From Candidatus Hydrothermus pacificus (GTDB taxonomy: Bacteria; Hydrothermota; Hydrothermia; Hydrothermales; Hydrothermaceae): 61,872 nt of DNA. The position numbers and the translations under genes were made by a program. Below, piece by piece: positions 43,119 through 52,603 of this stretch (position 1 is its first letter; every line of letters begins with the position of its first letter). The stretch is from positions 271,526 to 333,397 of the forward strand of contig MTOH01000002.1 of the NCBI GenBank assembly GCA_002011615.1, in the 5' to 3' direction. Below the pieces are notes generated by a model. It was given only the letters and a program-made list of their open reading frames with translations. It was not told where the DNA came from and searched no databases.

Positions 43119-45170
43119 TTATCGGAAGTGAGAGAGGTAAAAAAGGGGTTGGGATGAGGTGTTATGAATGTGGAAAAGAGATAATTGCTCCTGAGCCTGT
43201 CTCCATTCTGTATTCATATCAAGCAGATTTACGAAGAAATCATTGGTAAGAGTTTCTGGCTTATCTGTAAGAACACCGTATTTTTCATATCTGTAAACCG
43301 CTCCAAGAACTTTCAGACCACCAAGGAGAACTGTCATCTCAGGCACTGTAAGCTGTAACAACTGGGCTTTATCAACAAGGAAATACTCAGGAGTGGTGTA
43401 AACATCTTGCTCGTTAATAGTTTCTGGATACTTGAAGTAATTTCTGAAACCGTCAGCAAATGGCTCTATTTTTTCATAAAACTCAACCTCAACCTGCTCC
43501 TGCGATGCATCCATCCTTCCGGGAATGAATGGGACTTTTACGTTTATACCGGCATCTTTGGCAGCTTTTTCAATCGCAGCACAGCCTCCGAGAACAATAA
43601 GGTCTGCTATAGACACCCTCTTTCCACTTCCCTTACTCCCCTGCTCTTCGTTGAACTCCTTCTGGATTTTCTCGTAAACCTTGATAATCTTTTTAAGATC
43701 TTCTGGATGGTTAACCTCCTATTCGTTCATCGGGTAAAGCCTTATTCTGGCTCCGTTTGCTCCTCCTCTTCTGTCAGAATGCCTGTAGCTTGCAGCAGAA
43801 GACCAGGCAGTATAAACAAGCCGGGAAATACTTAATCCTGAAGCCAGAATTCTCTTCTTCAGTTCTTCAACATTGCCTTCGTCAATCAATTCATAGTCTC
43901 TTTCGGGAAGTGAATCAAGCCAGATAAAATCTTCCTTTGGGACATAAGGACCCATGTGCCATCCTTTTGGTCCCATATCTCTGTGGGTGAGCTTAAACCA
44001 TGCCCTTGCAAAAGCCTTTTCAAATTCCTCCGGGTTCTCTAAAAATCTTCTGGCTATCCTGGCGTACTTCTCATCGTATTTTAAAGCCAGATCAGCGGTA
44101 AGCATTCTGGGTTTGTGTTTCTTGTCTGGGTCGTGAGCATCAGGAATTATTTCCGGTGCATCTTTGGCAACCCACTGAGGTTTTCCTGCAGGGCTTTTTT
44201 CCAACTCATACTCGTATTCAAAAAGCATTTCAAGGTATCCTATCCCGAACTTTGTGGGGGTGGGAGTCCAGGCAAGTTCAAAGCCTGAGGTAAAGGTGTC
44301 AGGACCCTTTCCTGTTTTGTATTCAAACTTCCAGCCCAGCCCCTGAGACTCTAACGGTGAAGAGGTTGGGTCAGGACCAAGATATTTCTCAGGAGCTGCA
44401 CCGTGACATTTTCCAAAGGAATGTCCTCCGGCAATTAAAGCCACTGTGTCTTCATCGTTCATTCCCATTTTAGCGAAAACAGCCCTTATCTCCTGAGCGG
44501 ATGCTCTGGGGTCGGGAACTCCTCCGGGTCCTGCAGGATTAACATAGATGAGCCCCATTTCTGTTGCGGAATAAGGTTCCCTTACCTCACCCTCTTCAGT
44601 TAAACGCTCTCTGGCTGTGAGCATTTCTTCTTCCGGACCCCAGTCCGGGCTTTCATCCGGCTCATATATATCTTCCCTTCCAAGAGAGAATCCGATAATC
44701 TTGACTCCCATGTCTTCCATTGCAACAGTCCCGGAAAGAATTATCAAGTCTGCCCATGAGAGTTTCCTGCCATACTTTTTCTTTATAGGCCAGAGAAGTC
44801 TTATAGCCTTGTCAAGAGCTATGTTGTCGGGCCAGTTGATTCTCGGCGGAAAGCGAATACTTCCGTCCCTTGCTCCTCCTCTGCCATCAAAAATTCTGTA
44901 ACTTCCGGCACTGTGCCAGGCAAGTCTTATGAAAAGCCCGCCATAGTGCCCGAAATCTGCAGGCCACCAGTCCTGAGATTTTTTCATAAGTTCTTTTAAA
45001 TCCTTTATAACAGAATTAACATCAAGTTCCTGAACTTCTTTAAGGTAGTCATAGTCAACCCTGTAAGGATTCGAGTTCGGGCAGTTTTGTCTTAAAATTT
45101 TTAAATTCAGCCTGTTCGGCCAGTAATCGGTTATCCATCTTTTTCTATGCCTGGAGCTTTTGTTTTTCAT
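43119..45170 (-). pseudogene. katG: Catalase-peroxidase, disrupted by an amber codon and C-terminal truncation
   Basis: The first 483 codons from ATG 45170 encode the catalytic half with R82-W85-H86 (IRLAWHSAG), Y209 (YVNPAGP) and M235 for the Trp-Tyr-Met adduct, and proximal H250 (AGGHSFGK). TAG at 43719-43721 interrupts at PMNE*EVN, where Trp is usual (one base from TGG). The same frame then continues through [31 protein letters not shown] and [17 protein letters not shown]. It ends after about 20 unrelated residues, lacking some 85 C-terminal residues. A good AGGAGG site precedes the start. Probably inactive or residual. Confidence 0.9.
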
Positions 45171-45257
45171 GTAACACCTCCTATGTTTAAATATCCCTCT
45201 TCTGAATATTTTTTAGTTTTCTCAATGGTCATTAATAGTTTTAACCTCTTTTTAATA

Positions 45258-45274
45258 TACCAGAAAGTCTGGTA
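45258..45274. promoter_or_regulatory. Candidate operator in the katG promoter region
   Basis: Perfect 7-bp inverted repeat TACCAGA-AAG-TCTGGTA. On the minus strand it lies immediately before a TATATT -10-like box, in the spacer after a weak TTAAAG -35-like box, about 90 bases upstream of katG. It is not a canonical PerR, Fur or OxyR site by eye. Confidence 0.4.
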
Positions 45275-45415
45275 CCCTTTAACATCACATAGTATTTTAT
45301 AGCAAATAAAAAGGAAAAATCAAATTCTTTAATTGGAAAACTTTTCAGAACAAAATAAATTTTTGAATAATTCCCTATTTCCTGGCACTACGTGCGTGTA
45401 AGAGACTCCCCTGCT

Positions 45416-45901
45416 CTACAATTCAACCAGATATTTTTCAAAATCAACAACCACCCATTTTTTACCTTTTCGGATGATTTTATGTCCCTCTTTTTCCAGA
45501 AGTTTTTTTTGAAGTTCTATCCCGCCTGGATATTTTTCATTTATCACCCCTCCTGCTCTAATCGTTCGCCAGTAAGGAGTGATATTCTTTTTACCCTGTT
45601 TTGCCTCCTCATCTGCCGCGCCTGCTGCTATTCTTGCAAAGATACCACAGGTAATAGGACAGCCTATGGTTGCATTATGTCTTTTAGCAATTATCTCACG
45701 AATCTGGTTTATGGTAATCAATTTACCTTCTGGCACACTTCTCATAATCTCATCTACCTCCCTTGGAGATGGGATAGCGACAGTATCACCGAGTTTTGTG
45801 CCCCATCTACCCGCCATTTTTTTTGTTATTTTCTCAATCCTCGGGAGCCCTTTACTCTTATTCAGTTTTTCTTTCCATGTTTTTCGTTGTCTACCAGTCA
45901 T
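45416..45901 (-). CDS. MGMT-family, alkyltransferase-like protein (no catalytic Cys)
   Basis: 161 residues with the MGMT DNA-binding fold: VPEGKLITINQIREIIAKRH, then ATIGCPITCGIFARIAAGAA. A C-terminal GGVINEKYPGGIELQKKLLEKEGH segment follows. The PCHR active-site motif of O6-methylguanine methyltransferases reads PYWR here, so the alkyl-accepting Cys is missing. In ATL proteins it is also replaced (usually by Trp), and those proteins bind alkylated bases and recruit excision repair. The gene stands alone behind katG on the same strand with a GGGAGA ribosome site. Confidence 0.82.
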   Translation of the reverse strand: MTGRQRKTWKEKLNKSKGLPRIEKITKKMAGRWGTKLGDTVAIPSPREVDEIMRSVPEGKLITINQIREIIAKRHNATIGCPITCGIFARIAAGAADEEAKQGKKNITPYWRTIRAGGVINEKYPGGIELQKKLLEKEGHKIIRKGKKWVVVDFEKYLVEL

Positions 45902-46032
45902 ATTTTCGCATCTCCCTGTAATTCATATTTTAAATATAAAGCAGAGAGGGTTCAATTATCAAAAAGGTTCTGTTCTTTTAAAGAAATGAAAACGCAGAAA
46001 AAAGATATACTCTAAATTTTTCACCTATTACC

Positions 46033-46473
46033 TTACACTTCTTCATACTTTCTTTTAGTAAAATATATTATATCCTTGTGTTCTTTATAACCCATTCTTT
46101 TGAAAAACTCCATTGAACTTTTATTCCAGTCCTCTATCAAACATGCTATTATTTCAATGCCTTCTTTATAAAGTTTTTTTTCAACCTCCTCTATCAGTTT
46201 TTTTGCTATTCCCTGTCTTCTGTATTCAGGGTCAACCGCTAATCTGTTTATCCATCCTTTTCTTCCGTCATGAGTTCCAATAATAGAACCTGCTATTTTA
46301 CCGTTTATTTCAGCAACAAGAAATATTGCAATTCCTCTTTCAAGTTCTTTTTTGATTTTATCTTTTCTGTCCCTTCCTTCTGGTTTATAAGGAAGACCCG
46401 CTCTTTTCCATAGTTCAATAAGGTTTTCGTAATCTTCTATTTTAAATTTTCTTATTTTCAAATTTTCTGACAT
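46033..46473 (-). CDS. GNAT family N-acetyltransferase
   Basis: 146 residues, compact GNAT fold. Acetyl-CoA motif: INRLAVDPEYRRQGIAKKLIEEVEKK (R-R-Q-G-I-A at about 86-91), followed by IACLIEDWNKSSMEFFKRMGY. It resembles small RimI/YpeA-type acetyltransferases. The N terminus (KIRKFKIEDYENLIELWKRAGLP) is typical of these. Substrate unknown. It starts 1 base after the EamA transporter gene stop, so it ends the envelope operon. Confidence 0.85.
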   Translation of the reverse strand: MSENLKIRKFKIEDYENLIELWKRAGLPYKPEGRDRKDKIKKELERGIAIFLVAEINGKIAGSIIGTHDGRKGWINRLAVDPEYRRQGIAKKLIEEVEKKLYKEGIEIIACLIEDWNKSSMEFFKRMGYKEHKDIIYFTKRKYEEV

Positions 46474-46474
46474 T

Positions 46475-47359
46475 TTAGCACGCTATTTTAACTTTTGATT
46501 TTTTATCAAGAAATTGTAAAACCACTCCTGCAGTAATCATAAGGAGTCCAAGCAAAGAGGAAAGCATTATCTTTTCATTTAAAAATAATTTTATATAGAT
46601 AAGAGAAATAAAGGGAGTCAGATATATAGAAGTTGAAATAATCGCAGTATTTTTTATTTCAAGTGCTTTAAGCCAGAAAATGTAACTTATTCCGTTTATC
46701 ATTATCCCGTTGAACAAAAGCCAGAAAAGGACCTTAAAAGAGGGTGTCTTTAATGAACCTTTGAAAATGATTGTAAAAAAGACAAGAATAAGGGCTGTTA
46801 AAAAAAAGATAAATACGCTTACAGTTCTATCAAAATTGTATTTTTTGCCGGTAAGTGAAAATGATGCCCATACAAATGCTCCAATGAGTGCAAGGAGATT
46901 ACCCTTAATATTTGTGAATGAGAAAGAATGCACTTTGCCTTTGGTAATAATAATAAATATTCCCAGAAAACTTATGATAACTGCAACTACTTTTCTCCAG
47001 GTGATTTGTTCCTTAAGAAAAATAAAAGAAAGTAATAAAAGCAGGATAGGCCATATATAAATTATGAGATACGCTTCCTGAGCGGTTGTTAAAGAGAAGG
47101 CTTTATAAAGAATGATGTAATAAATATAAGCTCCGAGAAAACCCATGAAAGCCATGATTATGTAATCTTTTGTAGAATACATTTTAAAGACCTTTAATTT
47201 ATTCTTAATAAAAAGCACAAATAGCATCGTTATAAAGGAAAAGATAGTGGAATAAAAAAGCATCTGGATATTATCAAGTTCTTTTAAAATTTTTTTGGAC
47301 GCAACGGGTATAAAAGCCCACAGAACTACACACAGAGCAAGATAAATATAAGAAATCAT
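46475..47359 (-). CDS. EamA/DMT-family transporter
   Basis: 294 residues with ten transmembrane segments in two EamA repeats. The first repeat ends near FIIITKGK; the second begins GNLLALIGAFVWASFSLTGKKY and ends LGLLMITAGVVL. DMT transporters of this type export amino acids, metabolites or sugar-nucleotide-related compounds. The neighbours do not fix the substrate, although a glycan-related role would fit. It is 4 bases after the YfhO-like gene on the same strand. Confidence 0.88.
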   Translation of the reverse strand: MISYIYLALCVVLWAFIPVASKKILKELDNIQMLFYSTIFSFITMLFVLFIKNKLKVFKMYSTKDYIIMAFMGFLGAYIYYIILYKAFSLTTAQEAYLIIYIWPILLLLLSFIFLKEQITWRKVVAVIISFLGIFIIITKGKVHSFSFTNIKGNLLALIGAFVWASFSLTGKKYNFDRTVSVFIFFLTALILVFFTIIFKGSLKTPSFKVLFWLLFNGIMINGISYIFWLKALEIKNTAIISTSIYLTPFISLIYIKLFLNEKIMLSSLLGLLMITAGVVLQFLDKKSKVKIAC

Positions 47360-47363
47360 TTTA

Positions 47364-49751
47364 TTACACGGATTTTTTCCTCTTCAAAACTTTTTTTGAA
47401 AAAGGATAAAATATAAGAGAAATAATGAATATAATATAACCTATGAGACTCAGTGTTAATCCAAGTGTGTGTGCTCTTGAATTGAATTCCATATACACCC
47501 TGTGATTGCCTGACGGTGCAACAAAGCCAGTTAGTGTATAGTCTACAGGAAAACTTTTAACTCTTTCACCATTTATTTTTACTTTCCATCCAGGATGCCA
47601 GTTCTGAGAAATCACACATATTGCGCTTTCAGAAAGAGAGTATTCAAATTCAAGCCTGTCGGGCTCATATTGGGTTATGTTATATGAAAAGCTTATTGAA
47701 TCTTTCTGCTCAGGAATTTCTATGTCTTCTAATTTATCTTTTTCAAGATAGGCGTATTCAAGATTTCTATCAACAATAAGATTTTCAAGCACCTCATCTT
47801 CAGAAGAAACTGTTTTCCATTTGCCATAAAAGAAGATTCTTCCTTTATTAAAAGGGTTTTTATAAATTACATACTGATTCCCTGAAAATATCTTTTCATA
47901 GTTTTTGTAAAATTCTTTCCAGAAAATTATCTGTCTCTGTACATTCTGAGGGTATCTTTCAATATCTTCGGGTAAAGGAACATCAACTATGTATTTAACA
48001 TCCACAATGTTTAATAAATGAGGATATTGCACAAGGTTTGCTGGAGAAAACATCACCGACTTTCCTGCACCTATAAAATCCTGATATCTCTGCAGAGGAT
48101 TTGCTACATAACCTGCTATGCTTTCAATATTATAGAGCATTAAAAGTCCTTCGTCAGACCTTCTATATCTTAAAGGAAATACCCTGTAAAAGGAATTATC
48201 ATTCTCGAGAAATTCAACAACCTCATCCTTTGCAAAATAAATTTCAGGCGGTTCTATTGATTTTACAAAGTCTTTTTCAATTCTCCATACATCAAACAAA
48301 AATACAGGGATAAACCCGAGAAGCACAATTTCCCTGAGTTTTTTAGTGTAAATCAGATAGGTTAAAGCAGAGAAAATAGTGTAAATCAGAAAACCGAGCC
48401 ATACATCTTTTATTAAAAGAGAATATGCCGAGGCAAGCGCATTTTCTCTTTTTGAAATATTTTCACCCTTTATAAATCCTGAGAAGAAATTTATAAATCC
48501 TGATTTGAAAAGGGAAAAAATAATCGCAAGCAAAAAGAGTGCTCCCACACTGATAATCAAGAGTTTTCTTAAATCAATTTCTTTGAAATTCTTGACTCTG
48601 TCAATAAAAATTGCAGATGAAATTGCAAATATAAAGTTTATCTGATAAAATATTAAAGAAGGTGCTCGGAATTTTTTAACTCCTGGTAAAAGATAGTAAA
48701 ATATTTTAAAAACAGGCGTATATCCTCCTATTGTGTAAAAGAAAACCACTATGAACCATATAATTAGAAATTTTATTTTTCTTTCTTTAAAAAAGTATAT
48801 AAATGAGCAAATGCCCAGAACAAAGGGCACTATACCCATATACTCAATATGCAATCTGAAAAATGTAGGACCCCAGTAACTATCAAGATAGCCCGAGAAA
48901 TGGGGGTATAGAAGGTTTAATATCTCAAAAGGTGGTAATGACCATGAAACACTGTATTCATATCCTCTCTCAGCTCCTCTTGCAGCATATTTAAGATTCT
49001 CAAGAACAGGAAATATATAGAAGGAATACATCAGAAAGGCAACGACCACACCTGCAATGGCGTATAGAGAAAGCCTGATAATATTCCATGGTTTTGATTT
49101 TTTAATCCCTATAACATAGAAGTAAAAATAGAAAAGTGATATAACAAAGGCAAAATAGGTAAGCTGGAAATGTCCCTGTAAGAACCCCAGTCCTCCGAAT
49201 CCCCCTGCAATCAGAAAGGGAAATATATTGTTTTTATTCACCCCTTTTGTCAAAAAGAAAAGCATAAAAGGTAGCATGCATGCACTCACGCTTCTACCGA
49301 GATGACCTCCGTATATTGTTGTTACAATTGTGCCTGAAAACATGTAAAAAATACCTGCAAAGAATGCTGAAAGTGAATTTAATTTCCACTCTTTTGCAAA
49401 AAGATACATTCCAAGTCCACCTAAGGAGAAATAAAAGATATAACCGAAGACCTGTGCCTTATGAGTGGCTATAACAAGTCTTAAAAGATTTAGAGGAGTT
49501 AAAACATCCATAAAAAAGGCTGCAATAGTGGGGATTCCACATCTTAAATAGGGATTCCACAGAGGTATTCTTCCGTGTGTTTTTATAAAGTTGCTTATCC
49601 ATGTTTTGTCGGTATAGGCACCTAAAAGCCAGTCAGAGCCGTATAAAAGAACGTTTTTAAAAAGAATATTCGCAAGAAATATGAGTGAAAAGAAAAAATA
49701 TATCAAAAATACAGCCCACCAGTTGTCCAGTATCTTTTCAAATTTTTTCAT
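47364..49751 (-). CDS. YfhO-family polytopic membrane protein
   Basis: 795 residues with about 12 to 14 transmembrane helices in the first 480. A soluble beta-rich domain (500-760) and one last helix before a basic tail (FYPFSKKVLKRKKS) complete it. Features of the YfhO/GT-C-like fold are GSDWLLGAYTDKTWISNF...IPLWNPYLRCGIP near residues 38-75, GGHLGRSVSACMLPFMLF and YPHFSGYLDSYWGP. YfhO proteins are linked to glycosylation of lipoteichoic acid or other surface glycans using lipid-linked sugars. It overlaps the phosphodiesterase gene by 4 bases. Confidence 0.85.
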   Translation of the reverse strand: MKKFEKILDNWWAVFLIYFFFSLIFLANILFKNVLLYGSDWLLGAYTDKTWISNFIKTHGRIPLWNPYLRCGIPTIAAFFMDVLTPLNLLRLVIATHKAQVFGYIFYFSLGGLGMYLFAKEWKLNSLSAFFAGIFYMFSGTIVTTIYGGHLGRSVSACMLPFMLFFLTKGVNKNNIFPFLIAGGFGGLGFLQGHFQLTYFAFVISLFYFYFYVIGIKKSKPWNIIRLSLYAIAGVVVAFLMYSFYIFPVLENLKYAARGAERGYEYSVSWSLPPFEILNLLYPHFSGYLDSYWGPTFFRLHIEYMGIVPFVLGICSFIYFFKERKIKFLIIWFIVVFFYTIGGYTPVFKIFYYLLPGVKKFRAPSLIFYQINFIFAISSAIFIDRVKNFKEIDLRKLLIISVGALFLLAIIFSLFKSGFINFFSGFIKGENISKRENALASAYSLLIKDVWLGFLIYTIFSALTYLIYTKKLREIVLLGFIPVFLFDVWRIEKDFVKSIEPPEIYFAKDEVVEFLENDNSFYRVFPLRYRRSDEGLLMLYNIESIAGYVANPLQRYQDFIGAGKSVMFSPANLVQYPHLLNIVDVKYIVDVPLPEDIERYPQNVQRQIIFWKEFYKNYEKIFSGNQYVIYKNPFNKGRIFFYGKWKTVSSEDEVLENLIVDRNLEYAYLEKDKLEDIEIPEQKDSISFSYNITQYEPDRLEFEYSLSESAICVISQNWHPGWKVKINGERVKSFPVDYTLTGFVAPSGNHRVYMEFNSRAHTLGLTLSLIGYIIFIISLIFYPFSKKVLKRKKSV

Positions 49752-51307
49752 ATATACCCCAGCCCTTTTAAATGTTTTTTTACACTTTCTGCTTCTTCGT
49801 CTTTCATCTCATACTCCTCTGCTCCTCTATAAGGTATGCTCACAAAATCTGGTTTTATCCTTTCTTTGAATAAAATTTCAGGAATTTTACCATCAACATC
49901 ATCAGGGATTTTCTCTCCAAGAAGATAGAGAAAAGTGGGAAAAATATCATAAAGTTTTATTTTTTTTTCATAAACTTTCTTTTTTATTTTTTCAGCTTTT
50001 ATAAAAAATATGCCGTCCATATCAGCATGATGATGTCCTTTTAAATCGGGTCTGTCAATTCTTACATCAAAAAGTTTATCAGCCAGGTTGGGATTTATTC
50101 TAAAATCTTCCTCTGTGGTATAAACGACTTCAGGCATAAGGTCAAAATAGGGTCCTTTGAAGAGTTCGTATTTTGTGTGAACAATTTTGAAAACTTTTCT
50201 TCCTTTTTCGTCTTTCAAATTCAGAAAATCTTTTTTTATTTGCTCTGCAAATTTTTTCCTTTCTTCCTGAGTTCTGAAAAATTTTTCGTTAAAATAAACC
50301 CCCGCATACCAGTTTGCAAAACATTTTGAGTTATCCCAGTCAATCCTGTGAATTATGTGTTCCCTTGCAACCTTGTATTTTGCTTTTTCAGGGATTAAAT
50401 TTCTTAAAAAAGGCATTATTCTTAAAACTTTTTCACCCAGCTTGTAAATAGAGATAGAGGCTCTTCCTTTGAGTGTTTTTGCTCTTTTCAAGTATCCTTT
50501 TTTTTCAAGAAAACTGTTTATATAAAAATAAGTTCTGGGAACTTTGTGAAATCCATGGTCCGACATAATAACAAAAATGTCAGGGTTTAAAAGTTCATAT
50601 ATTTTCTGTGTATAGGAATCTGCAATTTTATAAACCTCAAGGATTTTTTCTTCATCGCCGTAAAAGAAATGCATAAAATCATCCAGTTCTTTAAAATTTA
50701 TTATAAAAAAATCAGGAGAATATTCTTTTATAAGTTTCAGAGCCCATTCGCCGTGCTCTTTTAAAACACCTGTTAAGTCTTTTTTCATTTTCTCAAGATC
50801 AACCTTTGAATCAGGATGTCCATATCTGCCTATGTCAAGGTCAGGAGAAATCCTGTAATCTTTCAGTTTCTGTGTAAGTTCGGGTGGATAAGCAAAATTT
50901 TCTGCTCCCTTTGGTGTCAAAAAATCTGTAATTAAAAAACCTTTAACCTTCTTAGGTGGATATGTAACAGGCACATTCATAACACCAACTTTATATCCAA
51001 GATGAGATAAATACTCCCATATTGTCCATGTTTTTATGTCGGTTGAGTTCACAAAAAAAGATTTTGCAAAGGCGGAAGGGTCAAACCCTTTTGATTTTAT
51101 TAAAAAAGGTCCTATTTTGGCAGGGTTTTTACCTGTGTAAAAGCAGGGCCATGCAATCATTGTGTAGGCGGGAATAACTGATTCAAGAACCCCGAACGCG
51201 CCTTCTTTATAAATTTTTGAGAAAAAAGGAAGTTTATCTTCTTTCAAAAACTTATCAATCATTTTGAAGGGAGCACCGTCAAAACCTATTATAACTCCTT
51301 TTTTCAT
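49748..51307 (-). CDS. Type I phosphodiesterase/alkaline-phosphatase-superfamily protein
   Basis: 519 residues with the alkaline phosphatase superfamily core: IIGFDGAPFKMID (metal-binding Asp near residue 9), nucleophile region IPAYTMIAWPCFYTGKNPAKIG (Thr), FFIINFKELDDFMHFFYGD, and IVMSDHGFHKVPRTYFYINSFL (Asp-His pair), then DRPDLKGHHHADMDG. No signal peptide is obvious, so it may be cytoplasmic. Relatives hydrolyse phosphodiester bonds in nucleotides or glycolipids. It lies between the glycosyltransferase and YfhO-like genes, which suggests work on a lipid- or nucleotide-linked sugar; that is inference. Confidence 0.85.
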   Translation of the reverse strand: MKKGVIIGFDGAPFKMIDKFLKEDKLPFFSKIYKEGAFGVLESVIPAYTMIAWPCFYTGKNPAKIGPFLIKSKGFDPSAFAKSFFVNSTDIKTWTIWEYLSHLGYKVGVMNVPVTYPPKKVKGFLITDFLTPKGAENFAYPPELTQKLKDYRISPDLDIGRYGHPDSKVDLEKMKKDLTGVLKEHGEWALKLIKEYSPDFFIINFKELDDFMHFFYGDEEKILEVYKIADSYTQKIYELLNPDIFVIMSDHGFHKVPRTYFYINSFLEKKGYLKRAKTLKGRASISIYKLGEKVLRIMPFLRNLIPEKAKYKVAREHIIHRIDWDNSKCFANWYAGVYFNEKFFRTQEERKKFAEQIKKDFLNLKDEKGRKVFKIVHTKYELFKGPYFDLMPEVVYTTEEDFRINPNLADKLFDVRIDRPDLKGHHHADMDGIFFIKAEKIKKKVYEKKIKLYDIFPTFLYLLGEKIPDDVDGKIPEILFKERIKPDFVSIPYRGAEEYEMKDEEAESVKKHLKGLGYI

Positions 51308-51319
51308 GAGTTGAATATA

Positions 51320-52543
51320 TTATTTTATATCTTTTGCTTTTGTCAAACTGGTGTAAATCTGGATTAGCCTCTCTGTTATCACATCCCAGCTGAATCTCTC
51401 TTTTATATATTTCTTTGCATTCTTGACTAACTCTTGTCTTAATTCTTTATTTTTTATAAGTTTTATAATTGCATCTGCCAGAGCATCAGGGTCTTTTTCA
51501 GGCACAAGTAATCCGTTGTAACCATCTTTTACAACATCAGGTATGCCTCCCACGTTTGTGGCAACAACAGGAACACCGAACTCCATTGCTTCTATAAGAA
51601 CGACTCCCAGAGTTTCTGTATCACCTTTTTTATCATGTATTGAAGGTAAAACAAATATATCTGATTTTTTATACTCCTGCTCAAGATTTTCTGATGTAAG
51701 ATGTCCCCTAAATTTTATGTTTTCTTTGAGATTAAATTTTGCGCACAGATTTTCCAGTTTTTCTTTCCAGGGACCATCCCCGGCTATAATTAACTCCACA
51801 TCAGGGAAAAACTTTCTGACCTTTATAAAGGAGTTAATGAGTATATGTACACCCTTTCTTTCTATTAATCTTCCTGCAAAAAGTAACCTGATGCCTTTTT
51901 TGTTCTCTTTATAATTTTTCTCATTTCGCCCTTTTAAAGTTATACCAAAAGGGACAATAGAAATTCTATTTTCTCCTGTGTTTCTAATTATCTCCATTAA
52001 TTTATTTTTTGTGAAAGATGAATTGACTGTGAAAAAATCGGCAAATTTCAGTAAAGTTCCAAAAAGTTTTTTGAATATATAAGGTAAGTTTCCCAGAAAA
52101 ATTATTTCTCCTCCGTGAAAGGAACACACCAGTGGTTTTCTCTTCAGTATTTTTAGAATAAGACCAAAGATTATATGGGGGAAAGGCCAGTGGACATGAA
52201 TAATATCAAAATCTTCCTTAAAGGAAAACCATATTGAATTTAAGAAACCTGCTATCATATAGGGAATAACCATAAGTTTATATTTTATTCCCATTTTAAC
52301 ACGCTCCGGGACAGCAACATCGTGGGTCAGTATTTCAATATTCGCAGGCAAATACCTGAATCTGTATATTTCTATACCATCAATTTCTTTTTGTTTTAAA
52401 CCCTTATAAGAAGAAGTGAAAACAGTTATCTTAAGTTTTTTATGCAAAAGTCTTTTTATCGTTTCAAAAAGCCAGGGATTTATTCTGTCATTTTGATGTC
52501 TTGGAAAGGCAGTTGATATATAGACAATTTTCATAATTGACAT
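51320..52543 (-). CDS. Glycosyltransferase family 4 protein
   Basis: 407-residue GT-B glycosyltransferase. The N-terminal half begins MKIVYISTAFPRHQNDRINPWLFETIKRL. The C-terminal donor-binding half has LLFAGRLIERKGVHILINSF, LIIAGDGPWKEKLENL, LPSIHDKKGDTETLGVVLIEAMEFGVPVVAT (E-x7-E motif) and VKDGYNGLLVPEKDPDAL. It probably adds a sugar to a surface glycan, glycolipid or protein. Two ATGs (52543 and 52534) are possible and neither has a ribosome site; a TATAAT box 4 bases before the first suggests a leaderless message. Confidence 0.92.
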   Translation of the reverse strand: MSIMKIVYISTAFPRHQNDRINPWLFETIKRLLHKKLKITVFTSSYKGLKQKEIDGIEIYRFRYLPANIEILTHDVAVPERVKMGIKYKLMVIPYMIAGFLNSIWFSFKEDFDIIHVHWPFPHIIFGLILKILKRKPLVCSFHGGEIIFLGNLPYIFKKLFGTLLKFADFFTVNSSFTKNKLMEIIRNTGENRISIVPFGITLKGRNEKNYKENKKGIRLLFAGRLIERKGVHILINSFIKVRKFFPDVELIIAGDGPWKEKLENLCAKFNLKENIKFRGHLTSENLEQEYKKSDIFVLPSIHDKKGDTETLGVVLIEAMEFGVPVVATNVGGIPDVVKDGYNGLLVPEKDPDALADAIIKLIKNKELRQELVKNAKKYIKERFSWDVITERLIQIYTSLTKAKDIK

Positions 52544-52565
52544 TTAAATTATAATGTATTATAAT
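52537..52565 (+). promoter_or_regulatory. Consensus promoter of the giant FG-GAP gene
   Basis: TTGACA at 52537-52542 and TATAAT at 52560-52565 with a 17-base spacer: a perfect sigma70-type promoter, 38 bases before the start at 52604. It overlaps the first codons and the promoter of the divergent glycosyltransferase gene. Confidence 0.8.
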
Positions 52566-52575
52566 TGTAGACCAA
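52548..52575 (-). promoter_or_regulatory. Divergent promoter of the glycosyltransferase operon
   Basis: Minus strand TTGGTC (52575-52570), 16-base spacer, TATAAT (52553-52548). It is interleaved with the plus-strand promoter. The first ATG lies four bases after the -10 box and the second thirteen. Confidence 0.45.
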
Positions 52576-52603
52576 AATAATATTTGTAGTTATGGGGGGA
52601 GAG

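Noticed and set aside
30670-43721. TAG reassigned to tryptophan (both in-frame TAG codons sit where Trp could stand)
   Set aside because: Only two sites are involved. The second gene (katG) is also truncated, and other broken genes here have TAA stops or deletions. Core genes show no in-frame TAG. Mutation TGG to TAG explains both.
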